This document shows positions 52,558-62,315 of a stretch of DNA of 64,000 nucleotides, piece after piece; the stretch's first letter is position 1; the number at the start of each line of letters is the position of its first letter. The translations under genes were made by a program, and so were the position numbers. The stretch covers positions 62,001 through 126,000 of the forward strand of contig NZ_AUCT01000018.1 of NCBI RefSeq assembly GCF_000429905.1, read 5' to 3'. Source of the DNA: Desulfatibacillum aliphaticivorans DSM 15576. GTDB lineage: Bacteria; Desulfobacterota; Desulfobacteria; Desulfobacterales; Desulfatibacillaceae. The notes under the pieces were generated by a model. It was not told the DNA's origin and searched no databases. It saw only the letters and a list, made by a program, of their open reading frames with translations.

Positions 52558-54027
52558 ATGGAAACCGAAAATATTCATAGCTTTGACGTGTCCCTGTTCT
52601 CGTCCTGCCGGGTGCTTGTGGTGGGCGACATGATGATCGACGAATATTTGTGGGGCGAGGTCAGCCGCATTTCCCCGGAAGCCCCGGTGCAGGTCGTGGA
52701 GGTCAAGAAAACCACTTCCACTCTGGGCGGCGCCGGCAACGTGGTGAACAACCTAACCGCTTTGGGCGCCAAGGTGTCCGTGGCAGGGGTCATGGGCGGC
52801 GGCAAGGCCGGGGATTTGCTGAACGGCAAACTGACCGCCCTGGGCGTCAATACGGAAGGCCTGCTGGTGGATCAGAGCCGTGCAACCACGCGCAAAACCC
52901 GGGTGATCGGCGCCAATCAGCAAATGCTGCGCATCGACAGGGAGTCCAAGCAGGAAATCTCGGAAGAACAGGTGCAGGCCATAGTCCGTTTCGCCCAAAA
53001 CCAAATCCCCCAATGCGATCTGGTGATCGCCTCGGATTACGGCAAGGGAGTGCTTACTCGCAGCCTCATGGAGGAATTGGCGAAAATCTGCAAAACCGCC
53101 GGAAAAGCCATGATCGTCGACCCCAAGGGCATGGATTATTCCAAATACAAAGGCGCCACCTGCATTACGCCTAATAAGAAGGAAGCCTCCCAGGCTTCGG
53201 GCGTGGAAATCAAGGACCAGGCCAGCCTGGAACGGGCGGCGGCCAAACTCCTGGAAATTGCCGGGGCCGAGAAAATCCTCATCACCCTGGGCAAGGACGG
53301 CATGGCCCTGTTCTCTCCGGGCGAGGAGCCTTTCCGGGTGCACGCCCAGGCCAGACAGGTGTTTGACGTCTCCGGCGCCGGGGATACGGTCATCTCCGTG
53401 CTGGGCCTGAGCCTTGCCGCGGGGGCGTCGTACAAGACCGCGGCGGCCCTGGCCAACACGGCCGCCGGAATTGTGGTGGCCAAGGTGGGCACGGCCACGG
53501 TGGATCAGGCGGAGTTGAAAGCCCAGTTGCAGGACCAGCCTATCGCTTACCAGGCCAAGCTCAAACCCCTGCAGGAGCTTAAAAGCGCCCTGGAAAACCT
53601 GCGCCGCCAGGGCAAAAAGATCATTCTCACCAACGGATGCTTCGACCTTTTGCACGAGGGGCACATCAATCTTCTGGAGCAATCACGCAAGCTGGGCGAC
53701 GTGCTTGTTGTGGCCGTGGACGACGACGAGTCGGTGCGCATGGTCAAAGGGCAGGGCCGCCCCATCATTCGGGAGCGGGAAAGGGTGAAAATCATCAGCG
53801 CCATGACCGGCGTGGATTTTGTCACGGTCTTTTCCACAAACCAGTTGGACGAACTTATCCGGGCCGTTCGCCCCGACATCCTCACCAAAGGGGGGAATTA
53901 CAAGCCGGACCAGGTGCTGGGCCATGAGATCGTGGAGGAGTTGGGAGGCCGGGTGGCGCTGATTCCCGACGCCTCGGACGTTTCGTCCACCCGCATCATT
54001 CAGGATATCCGCAACGGCAGGGGATAA
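52558..54027 (+). CDS. hldE: Bifunctional heptose 7-phosphate kinase / heptose 1-phosphate adenylyltransferase
   Basis: 489 residues. The N-terminal PfkB kinase (VVGDMMIDEYLWGEV, GGAGNVVNNL, DPKGMDYSKYKG, DVSGAGDTVISVL) phosphorylates heptose 7-phosphate at C1. The C-terminal nucleotidyltransferase has NGCFDLLHEGHINLL (HxGH) and VDDDESVRMVKGQGRP. Makes ADP-heptose for the LPS core. ATG has AAGGAAAATCC. Length and order match E. coli HldE, so this is a Gram-negative marker. Confidence 0.97.
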   Translation: METENIHSFDVSLFSSCRVLVVGDMMIDEYLWGEVSRISPEAPVQVVEVKKTTSTLGGAGNVVNNLTALGAKVSVAGVMGGGKAGDLLNGKLTALGVNTEGLLVDQSRATTRKTRVIGANQQMLRIDRESKQEISEEQVQAIVRFAQNQIPQCDLVIASDYGKGVLTRSLMEELAKICKTAGKAMIVDPKGMDYSKYKGATCITPNKKEASQASGVEIKDQASLERAAAKLLEIAGAEKILITLGKDGMALFSPGEEPFRVHAQARQVFDVSGAGDTVISVLGLSLAAGASYKTAAALANTAAGIVVAKVGTATVDQAELKAQLQDQPIAYQAKLKPLQELKSALENLRRQGKKIILTNGCFDLLHEGHINLLEQSRKLGDVLVVAVDDDESVRMVKGQGRPIIRERERVKIISAMTGVDFVTVFSTNQLDELIRAVRPDILTKGGNYKPDQVLGHEIVEELGGRVALIPDASDVSSTRIIQDIRNGRG

Positions 54028-54133
54028 AAAAAAGAGGCAACGCCTTCGCAGCCGCCCACAGGCAACCACTCGGCCGAGCCTCCGTTTTCAATGTATCTCA
54101 ACAATGACTTCTTGTCAAAAGGTGGAGGCAAAA

Positions 54134-54505
54134 ATGACTGACAACGCGCAAGACCTGGAAATGATCAAGGAAACCGTTCAGAACTATTTTGACGGCATGT
54201 ATTACGGCGACGTAGCCAGGCTGGAAAAAGCCTTTCACGCCGAGGCTTTTTTGTTCGGCCATTTCCACGGCAAGTTCTCCCACATGCCGGCCTCGGGCTT
54301 TTTCAAAATGGTCGCTTCCGCGCCGTCTCTTGAATCCAAGGGAGAGCCCTTTGACATGGAAATCCTGACCATCGACGTCACCGGCCAGGTGGCAGCGGTC
54401 AAGGTCCGCGACGTGTATATGAAAATGCAGTTTTTTGATTACCTGAGCCTGGCCAAGGTGGACGGGGAATGGAAAATCGTCAACAAGGCCTATCATCACG
54501 ATTAA
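54134..54505 (+). CDS. NTF2-like (SnoaL/lumazine-binding-like) protein
   Basis: 123 residues from the ATG at 54134 (GGTGGAGGC upstream). QNYFDGMYYGDVARLEKAFHAEAFLFGHF and a C-terminal FFDYLSLAKVDGEWKIVNKAYHH give the cone-like NTF2 fold of proteins annotated nuclear-transport-factor-2-like or putative lumazine-binding. Small ligand or dehydratase/isomerase role; no catalytic residues claimed. Its stop overlaps the AraC regulator gene by 4 bp on the opposite strand. Confidence 0.75.
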   Translation: MTDNAQDLEMIKETVQNYFDGMYYGDVARLEKAFHAEAFLFGHFHGKFSHMPASGFFKMVASAPSLESKGEPFDMEILTIDVTGQVAAVKVRDVYMKMQFFDYLSLAKVDGEWKIVNKAYHHD

Positions 54506-55515
54506 AGAACGGACTTCGGGCTTTTGCCGGTCCAGCGTTTAAAAGCTCGGTTGAACGCGCTTTGCTCGGAAAATCCCAATAAGAAGGCAATGTCGCACAA
54601 GGTCATTTCCCCTTTCTGCAAATATTGCAGGGCCGCTTCCTTGCGCACGTAATCCAGGATTTCCCGGTAGGTGGTGGATTCCTCCTTCAGCCGGGCCTGC
54701 AGGCTTCTCACGCCCACTCCCAAATCCTTGGCCGCAGCGTTCACATCAAAGGACGCCCCGCGGACCAGCCTGGAGGTAATGATTTCCGCTGTCTTATGCG
54801 CCCAGGTTTGGGAAAAGTAAACGCGATGCAAAAGGCTTTGGGCGAAGCTCTCCAATCTTTGCAATAAGGCGGGATTAGCCATGGCCACGGGCAGGGACAG
54901 GTCTTGCGCTGATATAATCACCTCGCTTTTCGGGGCGTTAAAAACCAAAGGCGCGGCGAACCGATCCTCATATGGCCCGCAGTCGCCAGGCTCGGGATAT
55001 TGAAACCGCGTCTCTTTAAGCCGAATTCTCCCCTGCCCCAAAAATTCCAAAATCCCGGCAAAAAAAGACAGCAAGGTCTCAGCTATGGCGCGGGGCGGCC
55101 TAAAACCAGGAATCTCGGTTTTCCAGCCCAGGCGGGCGACTTCTCCGTCTATCCGCATGCAAGGCCGCAAAACATCGGCCATGAGGTCGTGATACCGGAA
55201 AAATCGGTCCAGGGCCTCGCCCACGGTGGGGCTGTTCATCATCATGTTGATGAGAACGCTGCCGCCCGGGTAGCTTCGGGCCATTTCCCGCCCGAAATTC
55301 AGCCCAAAACAAGGGTCCTGAGCGGCTTTTTCGGCCTCCCGGAACAAAAGCTGGTACTCCAGGGCCGGCAGCCGCGCTTCCGGATCGGAAAAACAGCGGG
55401 CGTTCGGATCCAGGGCCGCGGTTTGGCATATCGAGTCAAAATCCAGGCCCAAACCCAGCACGTAGTTTTTTAAATTATGCACCATGAGGGAGGAAACTGT
55501 CGGGCTTCGGGGCAT
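54502..55515 (-). CDS. AraC-family transcriptional regulator
   Basis: 337 residues. The N-terminal arabinose-binding-type domain of the OruR/ToxT-like group (DPEARLPALEYQLLFREAEKAAQDPCFGLNFG, MNSPTVGEALDRFFRYHDLM) is followed by the AraC DNA-binding domain at about 240-335: DVNAAAKDLGVGVRSLQARLKEE (first helix-turn-helix) and LCDIAFLLGFSEQSAFNRAFKRWTGKSP (second). Divergent from the SRPBCC gene, which is the likely target. Confidence 0.9.
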   Translation of the reverse strand: MPRSPTVSSLMVHNLKNYVLGLGLDFDSICQTAALDPNARCFSDPEARLPALEYQLLFREAEKAAQDPCFGLNFGREMARSYPGGSVLINMMMNSPTVGEALDRFFRYHDLMADVLRPCMRIDGEVARLGWKTEIPGFRPPRAIAETLLSFFAGILEFLGQGRIRLKETRFQYPEPGDCGPYEDRFAAPLVFNAPKSEVIISAQDLSLPVAMANPALLQRLESFAQSLLHRVYFSQTWAHKTAEIITSRLVRGASFDVNAAAKDLGVGVRSLQARLKEESTTYREILDYVRKEAALQYLQKGEMTLCDIAFLLGFSEQSAFNRAFKRWTGKSPKSVL

Positions 55516-55648
55516 GGAATTTTTTCCTTGGGTTAAAAATTACGTAAATGGTCAATGGAAACGCGCTGCGAGTCAATACGGGCTGGCTGGCTTTTTTATA
55601 TACCTTGGGCCGGCTGAATTGAGCAACCCCTAACCCAAGGAGAAAAAA

Positions 55649-56137
55649 ATGGAAGCTATCGGAAGAAAAATTGTGTGCACCAAGGAAAAAACCCTCAAAG
55701 GCTCGCCTTCGGAAATTTTCCCCCTGCTCTGCCCGGTGCTGGAGGAAAGATGGATTCCCGGTTGGGAGTACGACTTGTTGTACACCCAAAGCGGAGTCAA
55801 CGAAACCGGCTGCATTTTTCGGGAAAACATGTCCGGGCCCAACCTGTTCGAAGAGCCCATTCCCGCAATATGGACCACCATCCTCCACGATCCTGAAAAG
55901 ACACGGGTGGAATTTGTCATCTGTTATGAAGGCAGGGGCGTCTCCTGGTCCTCGGTGCAGCTTTCCCCAGCCGGGGAAGGCCTCACCAAGGCAAACTGGC
56001 GCAAGGAACTGACCTCCCTCAGCCCCAAAAACGACCGGTTTTCGGACCAGGAATTACACGACAAAATGCTCGTCTCCCTGGATTTTCTAGCGGACGCGCT
56101 TTCCCATTATTGCGGGACCGGAACCATGCTTGCATAG
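55649..56137 (+). CDS. SRPBCC-like hypothetical protein
   Basis: 162 residues. EKTLKGSPSEIFPLLCPVLEERWIPGWEYDLLYTQSG, then WTTILHDPEKTRVEFVI and WSSVQLSPAGEGLTKANWRKELT give the helix-grip pattern of SRPBCC/START proteins, which bind hydrophobic ligands. The ATG follows AAGGAG. Divergent from the araC-like regulator with a 133-bp shared control region. Confidence 0.7.
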   Translation: MEAIGRKIVCTKEKTLKGSPSEIFPLLCPVLEERWIPGWEYDLLYTQSGVNETGCIFRENMSGPNLFEEPIPAIWTTILHDPEKTRVEFVICYEGRGVSWSSVQLSPAGEGLTKANWRKELTSLSPKNDRFSDQELHDKMLVSLDFLADALSHYCGTGTMLA

Positions 56138-56499
56138 GCATACTAAAGCGGTCTCATTGAATGCGGCCTATGAAAGCGCAGCCTTCCCGGGCGGATTCGA
56201 AACCCGCCCGGGGAAAGCCGCCGCAACGCAGGGGCGCCCGCCTTGAAATAAGGGGCGGATTTTTTAAAATTATCAGTAAATAATCAAAATTTAATGAATT
56301 TTAAGTATAATTTATTTTGAATTTACTGCGTTTTTTATCCAACTTCCACGATTCCTATTTCGCGCTTTATCCACGCCTTTTTTCCACGCCAAACCCGTCT
56401 TTAATGTTTTTTTTGACATGATATGGACAGATTGTCATAATTGAACCACCGGATCAAAACATAGCCTGAGCAAACGCCCAGGCCTGCAGGGAGGGACTA
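56138..56499. other. Intergenic region with hairpin and promoter
   Basis: 362 bp. A perfect CCCGGGCGG/CCGCCCGGG hairpin (56186-56194 / 56204-56212) follows the SRPBCC gene without a T-tract, and a weaker CGCCC/GGGCG hairpin leads into GATTTTTT at about 56250. AT-rich DNA from about 56260 precedes the promoter at 56413-56441. No gene seen. Confidence 0.5.
56413..56441 (+). promoter_or_regulatory. Promoter of the secreted C39-like gene
   Basis: TTGACA (56413-56418), a 17-bp spacer, CATAAT (56436-56441), 58 bp before the ATG. Near-consensus sigma-70 type. Confidence 0.78.
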
Positions 56500-58302
56500 A
56501 TGATTATGACAAAGCGCTCCATGGGCATTGTTGTTCTTTTTTTGCTCCTGGCCCAAGCGGTCTTCGCGAATGATAGCCGCATCGCCGGCAAAGCCGTAAT
56601 TCCCGGGGCTCCCGGAGTTGTGAACGGCGACGTTAACGGCGACTCCATCGTCAACCTAAAGGATATTCTGTACAACATGCGCACATTGACCCGGATATCC
56701 AATCAAGCGGCGGACTTCGGGGATCTGGACGACGCCTCCACCAATTTTCCCACCACCCTTGGGACGCAAAACGCGATAGCCGGACGCACCGGTCCGTATC
56801 ACAGAAACGTGTCCCACGAATGGATCGGCTCCGGCTCCTCTTCCACCACGGATACCGAGCTGGACGCCAAAACCATTGATTTGGACTTTGACGACGCGGA
56901 TTTTGACATTTATCCCATATCCTCCAACAGCCAGGCCACCGGAGTCGGGGTCATCAGGATTCCTATAGGCACTGACAGCGATACAGCCGTCCGTTATCTG
57001 AACGTGGCCGCTGACTTGAACAATGACGGCCGTTTCCAATCGTACGGAACACTGCCCAACAGGCAGCACGAATGGATTGTGGTCAACTTGCCCATCCAAC
57101 ACCAGGGCGGGCAACGGGACATCAGCACGTCTTTCGCCCTGACCGACCCCAACGCCCTCATCGCTTTTCCATGCATTCGCATCACCCTGACCACGGAAAT
57201 GATCGACCCGGCCTTGTTTGGGGATAACGGATGGGACGGATCCGGGCCGGCAGGCGGGTTCGCCCGGGGCGAGACGGAAGACTGGTGTTTCGGCCCCCAA
57301 GGCGAGACCACGACAACAACGTATGACTGGCCCCTGGCTTATGGAATACAGCCGCCCGCCTGGGAGGTTCCCCCGCTTCAATGGCCGGAGCCCGAGCCCC
57401 CCATCTACGACCCGCCGGACAACCCCTTCCCTCCGGGATTCGCGCCGCCCGGAGGTAAAATCCAGGACGGAGGCGAAAACCATCCCGTCACCCAGGCTCC
57501 AGGCCCCATGGCCGAACCGGCGGGCTTTCAAAAAGCATTCAAAAAACAGGCCCATATCCCCGAAATGGTCGGAACCAAACAAGAGGGCGATTATGACTGC
57601 GCCCCCACCTGCGGCTCCAACTCCGTAACCTATCTCCTGGAAAAAGCCCGGCTCATCGGGGATATCCAGGAGGCCGCCTATTCCGAAAACCCGGAAACAG
57701 CCGCCAGAATTGCAGATTCCATTTTTAACGGCATCCCGGAATGGCCGAATCATGCCGAAGAATTTGTGCGGGAAAAACTCAAGCAAGCCATGAAAGACGG
57801 CGGCATGATGGACGCCGCCAACAATAAAGGCACCACCCCGGATGGGTTCCTGGCCGGGAAAAAAGCCGCCTCCAACGCCGTGAAGGCCGCCACCGGGACA
57901 GGCCTTACCACCAAAGGCCGCGAAAACGCCTGTTTCAATAATATATTTCAAGCCGTCTCCAAAGGACGGGACGTGGAAGTCGTCCTCACCTTTAAACCCG
58001 AAAGCACCCCGCCGGAAGGCCACATGGTCATCGTGACCGGAGCGACTATGGATCACAACGGAAACCTGACCCTGACCTTTGTCGATCCCCTGCACAGGGA
58101 AAAAGGCGAACAAACCTACACGGTGGGCAACGGAGCTGAAAAAGGCTCCGACACTGCGGTCAACAAAAGCGGCCTTGAGGTGAAAAACTATCCGGGCTCA
58201 GGCGGAAAACGAGCTGTAATCACACACCTTTTCGAAGAATACTTGACGGATTCCACGGAAAGCACAGGAGGAGGCGGAGTGATTGGCGGTATAAGCAAAT
58301 AA
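56500..58302 (+). CDS. Secreted dockerin-like/GEVED/C39-like cysteine-peptidase protein
   Basis: 600 residues; the ATG follows GCAGGGAGGGACTA. A signal peptide (IVVLFLLLAQAVFA), a single dockerin-type Ca loop (NGDVNGDSIVNLKDIL, about 42-57), a GEVED-like beta domain (ADLNNDGRF ... ARGETEDWCF, about 165-265), a Pro-rich linker (about 283-320) and a C-terminal papain/C39-like domain with candidate Cys367 (DYDCAPTCG; Cys371 is possible), His508 (EGHMVIVTG) and Asp529 (FVDPLH). The combination is unusual. A cell-surface or matrix peptidase is inferred. Own promoter and terminator. Confidence 0.72.
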   Translation: MIMTKRSMGIVVLFLLLAQAVFANDSRIAGKAVIPGAPGVVNGDVNGDSIVNLKDILYNMRTLTRISNQAADFGDLDDASTNFPTTLGTQNAIAGRTGPYHRNVSHEWIGSGSSSTTDTELDAKTIDLDFDDADFDIYPISSNSQATGVGVIRIPIGTDSDTAVRYLNVAADLNNDGRFQSYGTLPNRQHEWIVVNLPIQHQGGQRDISTSFALTDPNALIAFPCIRITLTTEMIDPALFGDNGWDGSGPAGGFARGETEDWCFGPQGETTTTTYDWPLAYGIQPPAWEVPPLQWPEPEPPIYDPPDNPFPPGFAPPGGKIQDGGENHPVTQAPGPMAEPAGFQKAFKKQAHIPEMVGTKQEGDYDCAPTCGSNSVTYLLEKARLIGDIQEAAYSENPETAARIADSIFNGIPEWPNHAEEFVREKLKQAMKDGGMMDAANNKGTTPDGFLAGKKAASNAVKAATGTGLTTKGRENACFNNIFQAVSKGRDVEVVLTFKPESTPPEGHMVIVTGATMDHNGNLTLTFVDPLHREKGEQTYTVGNGAEKGSDTAVNKSGLEVKNYPGSGGKRAVITHLFEEYLTDSTESTGGGGVIGGISK

Positions 58303-58306
58303 ACGC

Positions 58307-58343
58307 AAAAAGCCCGGCATGGCTGGATCATGCCGGGCTTTTT
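58307..58343 (+). terminator. Terminator of the secreted C39-like gene
   Basis: 15-bp perfect stem AAAAAGCCCGGCATG/CATGCCGGGCTTTTT with a 7-nt loop, 4 bases after the stop; A- and T-tracts make it bidirectional. Confidence 0.92.
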
Positions 58344-58556
58344 GCCACTACGCGCCCGGGCTCCCATCTCTAATCCCTTTTCAAAATAACTCTCCCCTGG
58401 CGTTTCGTCCCGATTCTTTAAAATCCATCCTTCCACGCTTGCCATATGTAGTATTGATTATTATTTTCAATGAAAGAAGTGGTACACAGGAGGCTTTGCG
58501 GCTTCTTTTTAATCAGGCCTTGAATACCCATTGGGAAAGGGGGAACAGGACGCACT

Positions 58557-60713
58557 ATGGACAGCCAGGCAAGACGCACCCATGCATATTTTCCCACGCC
58601 GGAGGAAATAAGAACCCTGCCTCCGGACGGCGGCGCCAATTATAATCGTCTGATTTTTGAGAAAAGCCCGTATCTGCTGCAGCATGCGGCCAATCCGGTG
58701 GATTGGCGGCCCTGGGGGGACGAGGCTTTTGAACAGGCCAAAAAAGAGGACAAGCCGGTATTTTTGTCCATTGGGTATTCCACCTGCCACTGGTGCCATG
58801 TGATGGAACGGGAGTCTTTTGAGGATCCGGAGGCGGCCGCATTGTTGAACAGGCATTTCATCTGCATCAAGGTGGACCGGGAGGAGCGGCCGGATATTGA
58901 CCATGTGTACATGAGCGTCACCCAGGCCATGACCGGCGCCGGCGGCTGGCCCATGAGCGTATTCCTGACTCCCGGCAAAGAGCCTTTTTATGCAGGCACC
59001 TATTTTCCCAAGGAAGACCACATGGGGCGGCCGGGGCTCATGCGCCTCGCAACTCTTTTGGGGGAGCTTTGGAAAAACGAGCGCTCCAAGGCTTTAAACG
59101 CCGCCCAGCAGGTGGTGCAGGCCCTCTCCCAGGCCCAGCCGAAAAAGGGCCGGGAGGAATTGGGGCCCCACACCTTGGGCAAGGCTTTCGCCGGGTTGAA
59201 AGCCTCCTATGATGTTCAACGGGGCGGGTTCGGCCGGGGCAATAAATTTCCCACCCCGCACAATCTGACCTTTTTGCTGCGCTACTGGAAACGCACGGGA
59301 GACGCCGAGGCCCTGGCCATGGTGGAGAAAACCCTCACGGCCATGCGCATGGGCGGCATATACGACCATGTGGGATTCGGCATTCACCGCTACGCCACGG
59401 ACCCGAACTGGCTTTTGCCCCATTTTGAAAAGATGCTGTACGACCAGGCATTGACCGCCAACGCCCTGTTGGAGGCGTATCAGGCCACGGGCAAGGAGGA
59501 GTATGCAACCAACGCCCGGGAGATTTTCACTTACGTGCTCAGGGACATGACCTCCCCGGAAGGGGGATTTTACAGCGCGGAGGATGCGGACAGCGAGGGC
59601 GAGGAAGGCAAATTTTACGTCTGGACCACTAAGGAAATTACCGAGATTCTGGGCAAAGAGGACGGAGCCTTGTTTATATCCGCTTTCAACCTGGTCAAAG
59701 GCGGCAATTTTTTTGATCAGGCAACAGGCCAAAAAACAGGCGACAGCATCCCCCACCTTCAGAAGGATCCGGGCCGATTGGCCGCGGATCTTGGCATGGA
59801 AAAGGCGGAATTGGAATCGCGCCTGGAAAAAATCCGGGCCGCCCTTTTTGCGGAGCGGGAAAAACGCATTCATCCGTACAAGGACGACAAGATCCTTACG
59901 GACTGGAATGGACTCATGATCGCCGCCCTGGCCAAGGGGGGGCGCGTCCTGGGGGATGAGAAATACACCCTGGCTGCGGTGCGCGCCGCCAACTTCATAT
60001 TGGACGCGCTCCAGGACGGCGAGGGGCATTTACAAAAACGCTTCCGGGAAGGAGAGGCCGCCCTGCCCGGCCTGCTGGACGACTACGCCTTTATGGTCTG
60101 GGGCTTGCTGGAATTGTACGAATCCACCTTTGGAGTCAAATGGCTGAAAAAAGCCGTCACTTTAAACGAAACCATGCTGGATTTGTTCTGGGACCGGGAA
60201 AACGGCGGCTTGTTCATGAGCCCGGTTTACGGCGAAAAACTGTTCATGCGCGGCAAGGACCTGCACGACGGCGCCCAGCCCTCGGGAAACTCCGTGGCGG
60301 CCGTCAATCTTTTGCGTCTGGCCGGGATTACAGCCAATGAGGAATGCCGGGAAAAGGCCGAGGCCATCCTGCAAGCCTTTTCCGGGCAAATCGAGGCCCA
60401 GCCGTACGTGTACACCCATTTGCTGGGCGCCCTGGATTTTATCATCGGCCCGGCCTTGGAAATCGTCATATGCGGAGATCAGGGCGCCAGGGACTCCACG
60501 GTCATGCTGGACGGCGTGAATCAGCGTTTCGTACCAAACAAGGTTCTGGTCTTCAGGCCCAATACAGAGGATTGCAAGGAGCTTGACGAGCTTGCGCCGT
60601 ACACTCGGGAGCAGGCCTGCGTGCAAGGCAAAGCCACGGCTTATGTATGCCAGGGATATACCTGCCAACGGCCCACCACCGACCCGGAGGCGCTTTTTCG
60701 CATTTTGTCGTGA
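58557..60713 (+). CDS. DUF255 thioredoxin-like protein (YyaL/SSP411 family)
   Basis: 718 residues, the usual length. N-terminal thioredoxin-like domain: KSPYLLQHAANPVDWRPWG, YSTCHWCHVMERESFEDPEAA (redox CxxC), VDREERPDID and GGWPMSVFLTPGKEPFYAGTYFP. The remainder is an (alpha/alpha)6-barrel like N-acylglucosamine 2-epimerase: GGIYDHVGFGIHRYATDPNWLLPHFEKMLYDQA, FYSAEDADSEG, LDDYAFMVWGLLELYE and LFMSPVYGEKLFMRGKDLHDGAQPSGNSVA. Function unproven; the barrel may be a sugar-processing site. It is followed by the phosphatase gene 69 bp downstream. Confidence 0.93.
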   Translation: MDSQARRTHAYFPTPEEIRTLPPDGGANYNRLIFEKSPYLLQHAANPVDWRPWGDEAFEQAKKEDKPVFLSIGYSTCHWCHVMERESFEDPEAAALLNRHFICIKVDREERPDIDHVYMSVTQAMTGAGGWPMSVFLTPGKEPFYAGTYFPKEDHMGRPGLMRLATLLGELWKNERSKALNAAQQVVQALSQAQPKKGREELGPHTLGKAFAGLKASYDVQRGGFGRGNKFPTPHNLTFLLRYWKRTGDAEALAMVEKTLTAMRMGGIYDHVGFGIHRYATDPNWLLPHFEKMLYDQALTANALLEAYQATGKEEYATNAREIFTYVLRDMTSPEGGFYSAEDADSEGEEGKFYVWTTKEITEILGKEDGALFISAFNLVKGGNFFDQATGQKTGDSIPHLQKDPGRLAADLGMEKAELESRLEKIRAALFAEREKRIHPYKDDKILTDWNGLMIAALAKGGRVLGDEKYTLAAVRAANFILDALQDGEGHLQKRFREGEAALPGLLDDYAFMVWGLLELYESTFGVKWLKKAVTLNETMLDLFWDRENGGLFMSPVYGEKLFMRGKDLHDGAQPSGNSVAAVNLLRLAGITANEECREKAEAILQAFSGQIEAQPYVYTHLLGALDFIIGPALEIVICGDQGARDSTVMLDGVNQRFVPNKVLVFRPNTEDCKELDELAPYTREQACVQGKATAYVCQGYTCQRPTTDPEALFRILS

Positions 60714-60782
60714 TGACATGAGCAAGGCGCTCATGTCATAATGGATAAAAATGGATTGTTCACCAACATAAGGAAGGCGAAT

Positions 60783-62309
60783 ATGCGCATCGCTCTGCTA
60801 TACGGAATATTCACCGTCATCCTGACCCTGTACGGGGGCAAGGTCTGACCGTTCATGGAGAACCTGCCCCCCGTGAAATTGGGGGCGGCCATATTGTTCT
60901 TTTTTGCGGCGGCTTTGATTCCCCGCTGGTTTCTGGAAAAGCGGTGGGTGGAAAAAAGCCCCATGTCCCAGTCCGGCCGACAGATGGCCATGGATCTTGT
61001 GCTGGTGCTGATTTTCGGGCTTATGGGCGCCATCTACGCCCATGTGTATCTGGGCTTCCCCCGGACCAGCGCTATTTTGCTTTATGTGGGATTCTCTTTG
61101 GCCGGCTTTTTCATCGCCGTGGACATGGCCTTGCACCGGGAGCGCAAAGTCCTGACGGCCGCCCTGGACGCCAACAACTATTTGCCTCCGAAAAAATTCT
61201 ATTCGGTCACCAGAAAATTCGCTCTTGTGGCCATTTCCTCCGCGCTCCTGACCACCTTCGTGATCTATCTGGTGGTGCTCAACGACATTGACTGGCTCGC
61301 TTCGGCCGGACAGGATGCGCAAAGCATCGCCATGGCCCAGGAGTCCGTAGGCAAGGACATCCTGTTCATCATGCTGATATTCATGGCCTTGGCCGTGAAC
61401 ATGATCTGGTCGTACTCCCGGAATTTGAAGCTGCTGTTTGAAAACGAAACCAATGTGCTGGAAAGCGTCAGCAAGGGGGATTTGACCCGCAGGGTTCCCG
61501 TGGCCACCAACGACGAGTTCGGCGTGATCGCCGGCCACACCAACATCATGATTCAGGGGCTCAGCCACAGGCAAAAGCTCCTGGGCGAACTGGCCCTGGC
61601 CGAGGAAGTGCAGCAAAACCTCCTGCCCCAGGCGGCGCCTACTGTGCCCGGCCTGGACCTTGCCGGAACCAGCCGGTACAGCAGCCAGACCGGCGGGGAT
61701 TATTTTGATTTTATCACCCTTCCGGATGAAAAAATCGGCCTGTTGATCGCCGACGCCTCCGGCCACGGCGTGGGCTCCGCCCTGCACATGGCCACGGCCC
61801 GGTCCATTTTCCGCACCCTGGCCTTGCGGGAAGACCGGCCCGCGAAAATCGTCACCGACATGAACAGGCAGCTTACCCAGGACACCTGGGAAACCGGCCG
61901 GTTCATGACCTTTTCCTACACGGTTGTGGACCTGGATAAACGCGCCCTGACCTGGGTGCGGGCCGGACACGACCCGGCCTTTTTATACGACCCGAAAACC
62001 GACGCGTTTGAGTATCTGGACGGACGCGGCGTGGCCCTTGGGCTGCATCCCGCCTGGGAGTATGAGGAATACGGCATGGAAGGCTTTACGCCCGGCAAGG
62101 TCCTGGTCATCGCCACGGACGGCATTTGGGAGTCCGCCAACGCCCAGGAGGAGATGTTCGGCAAAAAGGCCATGGAAAAGGTCATCCGCCAGCATGCGAA
62201 AAACAGCGCGTCCAACATCATGGAAGCCATCCTGGACGAGGCCCAGGCCTTCCGCGCCGGTCAAAAAATGGAAGACGACATGACCATCATTGTGGCCAAG
62301 GCGGTGTAG
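60783..62309 (+). CDS. Membrane SpoIIE-type phosphatase, candidate selenoprotein (Sec22)
   Basis: 508 residues if the UGA at 60846-60848 is read as Sec; a plain call would start at the ATG at 60855. The strong AAGGAAGG ribosome-binding site lies at the upstream ATG (60783) and not before 60855. The 21-residue lead (ALLYGIFTVILTLYGGKV) reads as a membrane helix and continues in frame into PFMENLPP and the next helix. A hairpin starts 17 nt after the UGA. The body has membrane helices to about residue 220, a HAMP-like linker (ESVSKGDLTRRVPVATNDEFGVIAGHTNIM) and a SpoIIE/RsbU phosphatase (GGDYFDF, ADASGHGVGSALHMA, ATDGIWES, EDDMTIIVAKA). A two-component or anti-sigma pathway target is likely; the role of Sec is unknown. 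Confidence 0.7.
60846..60886 (+). other. In-frame UGA with candidate SECIS hairpin
   Basis: UGA at 60846-60848, a 17-nt spacer, then the stem GCCCCC (60866-60871) / GGGGGC (60881-60886) with the loop CGTGAAATT. Spacing and 6-bp stem match the hairpin after the UGA in the HdrD-like gene of this window. Confidence 0.55.
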
Positions 62310-62315
62310 AAAGCG

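Noticed and set aside
54028..54133. Terminator after hldE from GAGGC/GCCTC arms
   Set aside because: The arms are too far apart and unstable; no T-tract.
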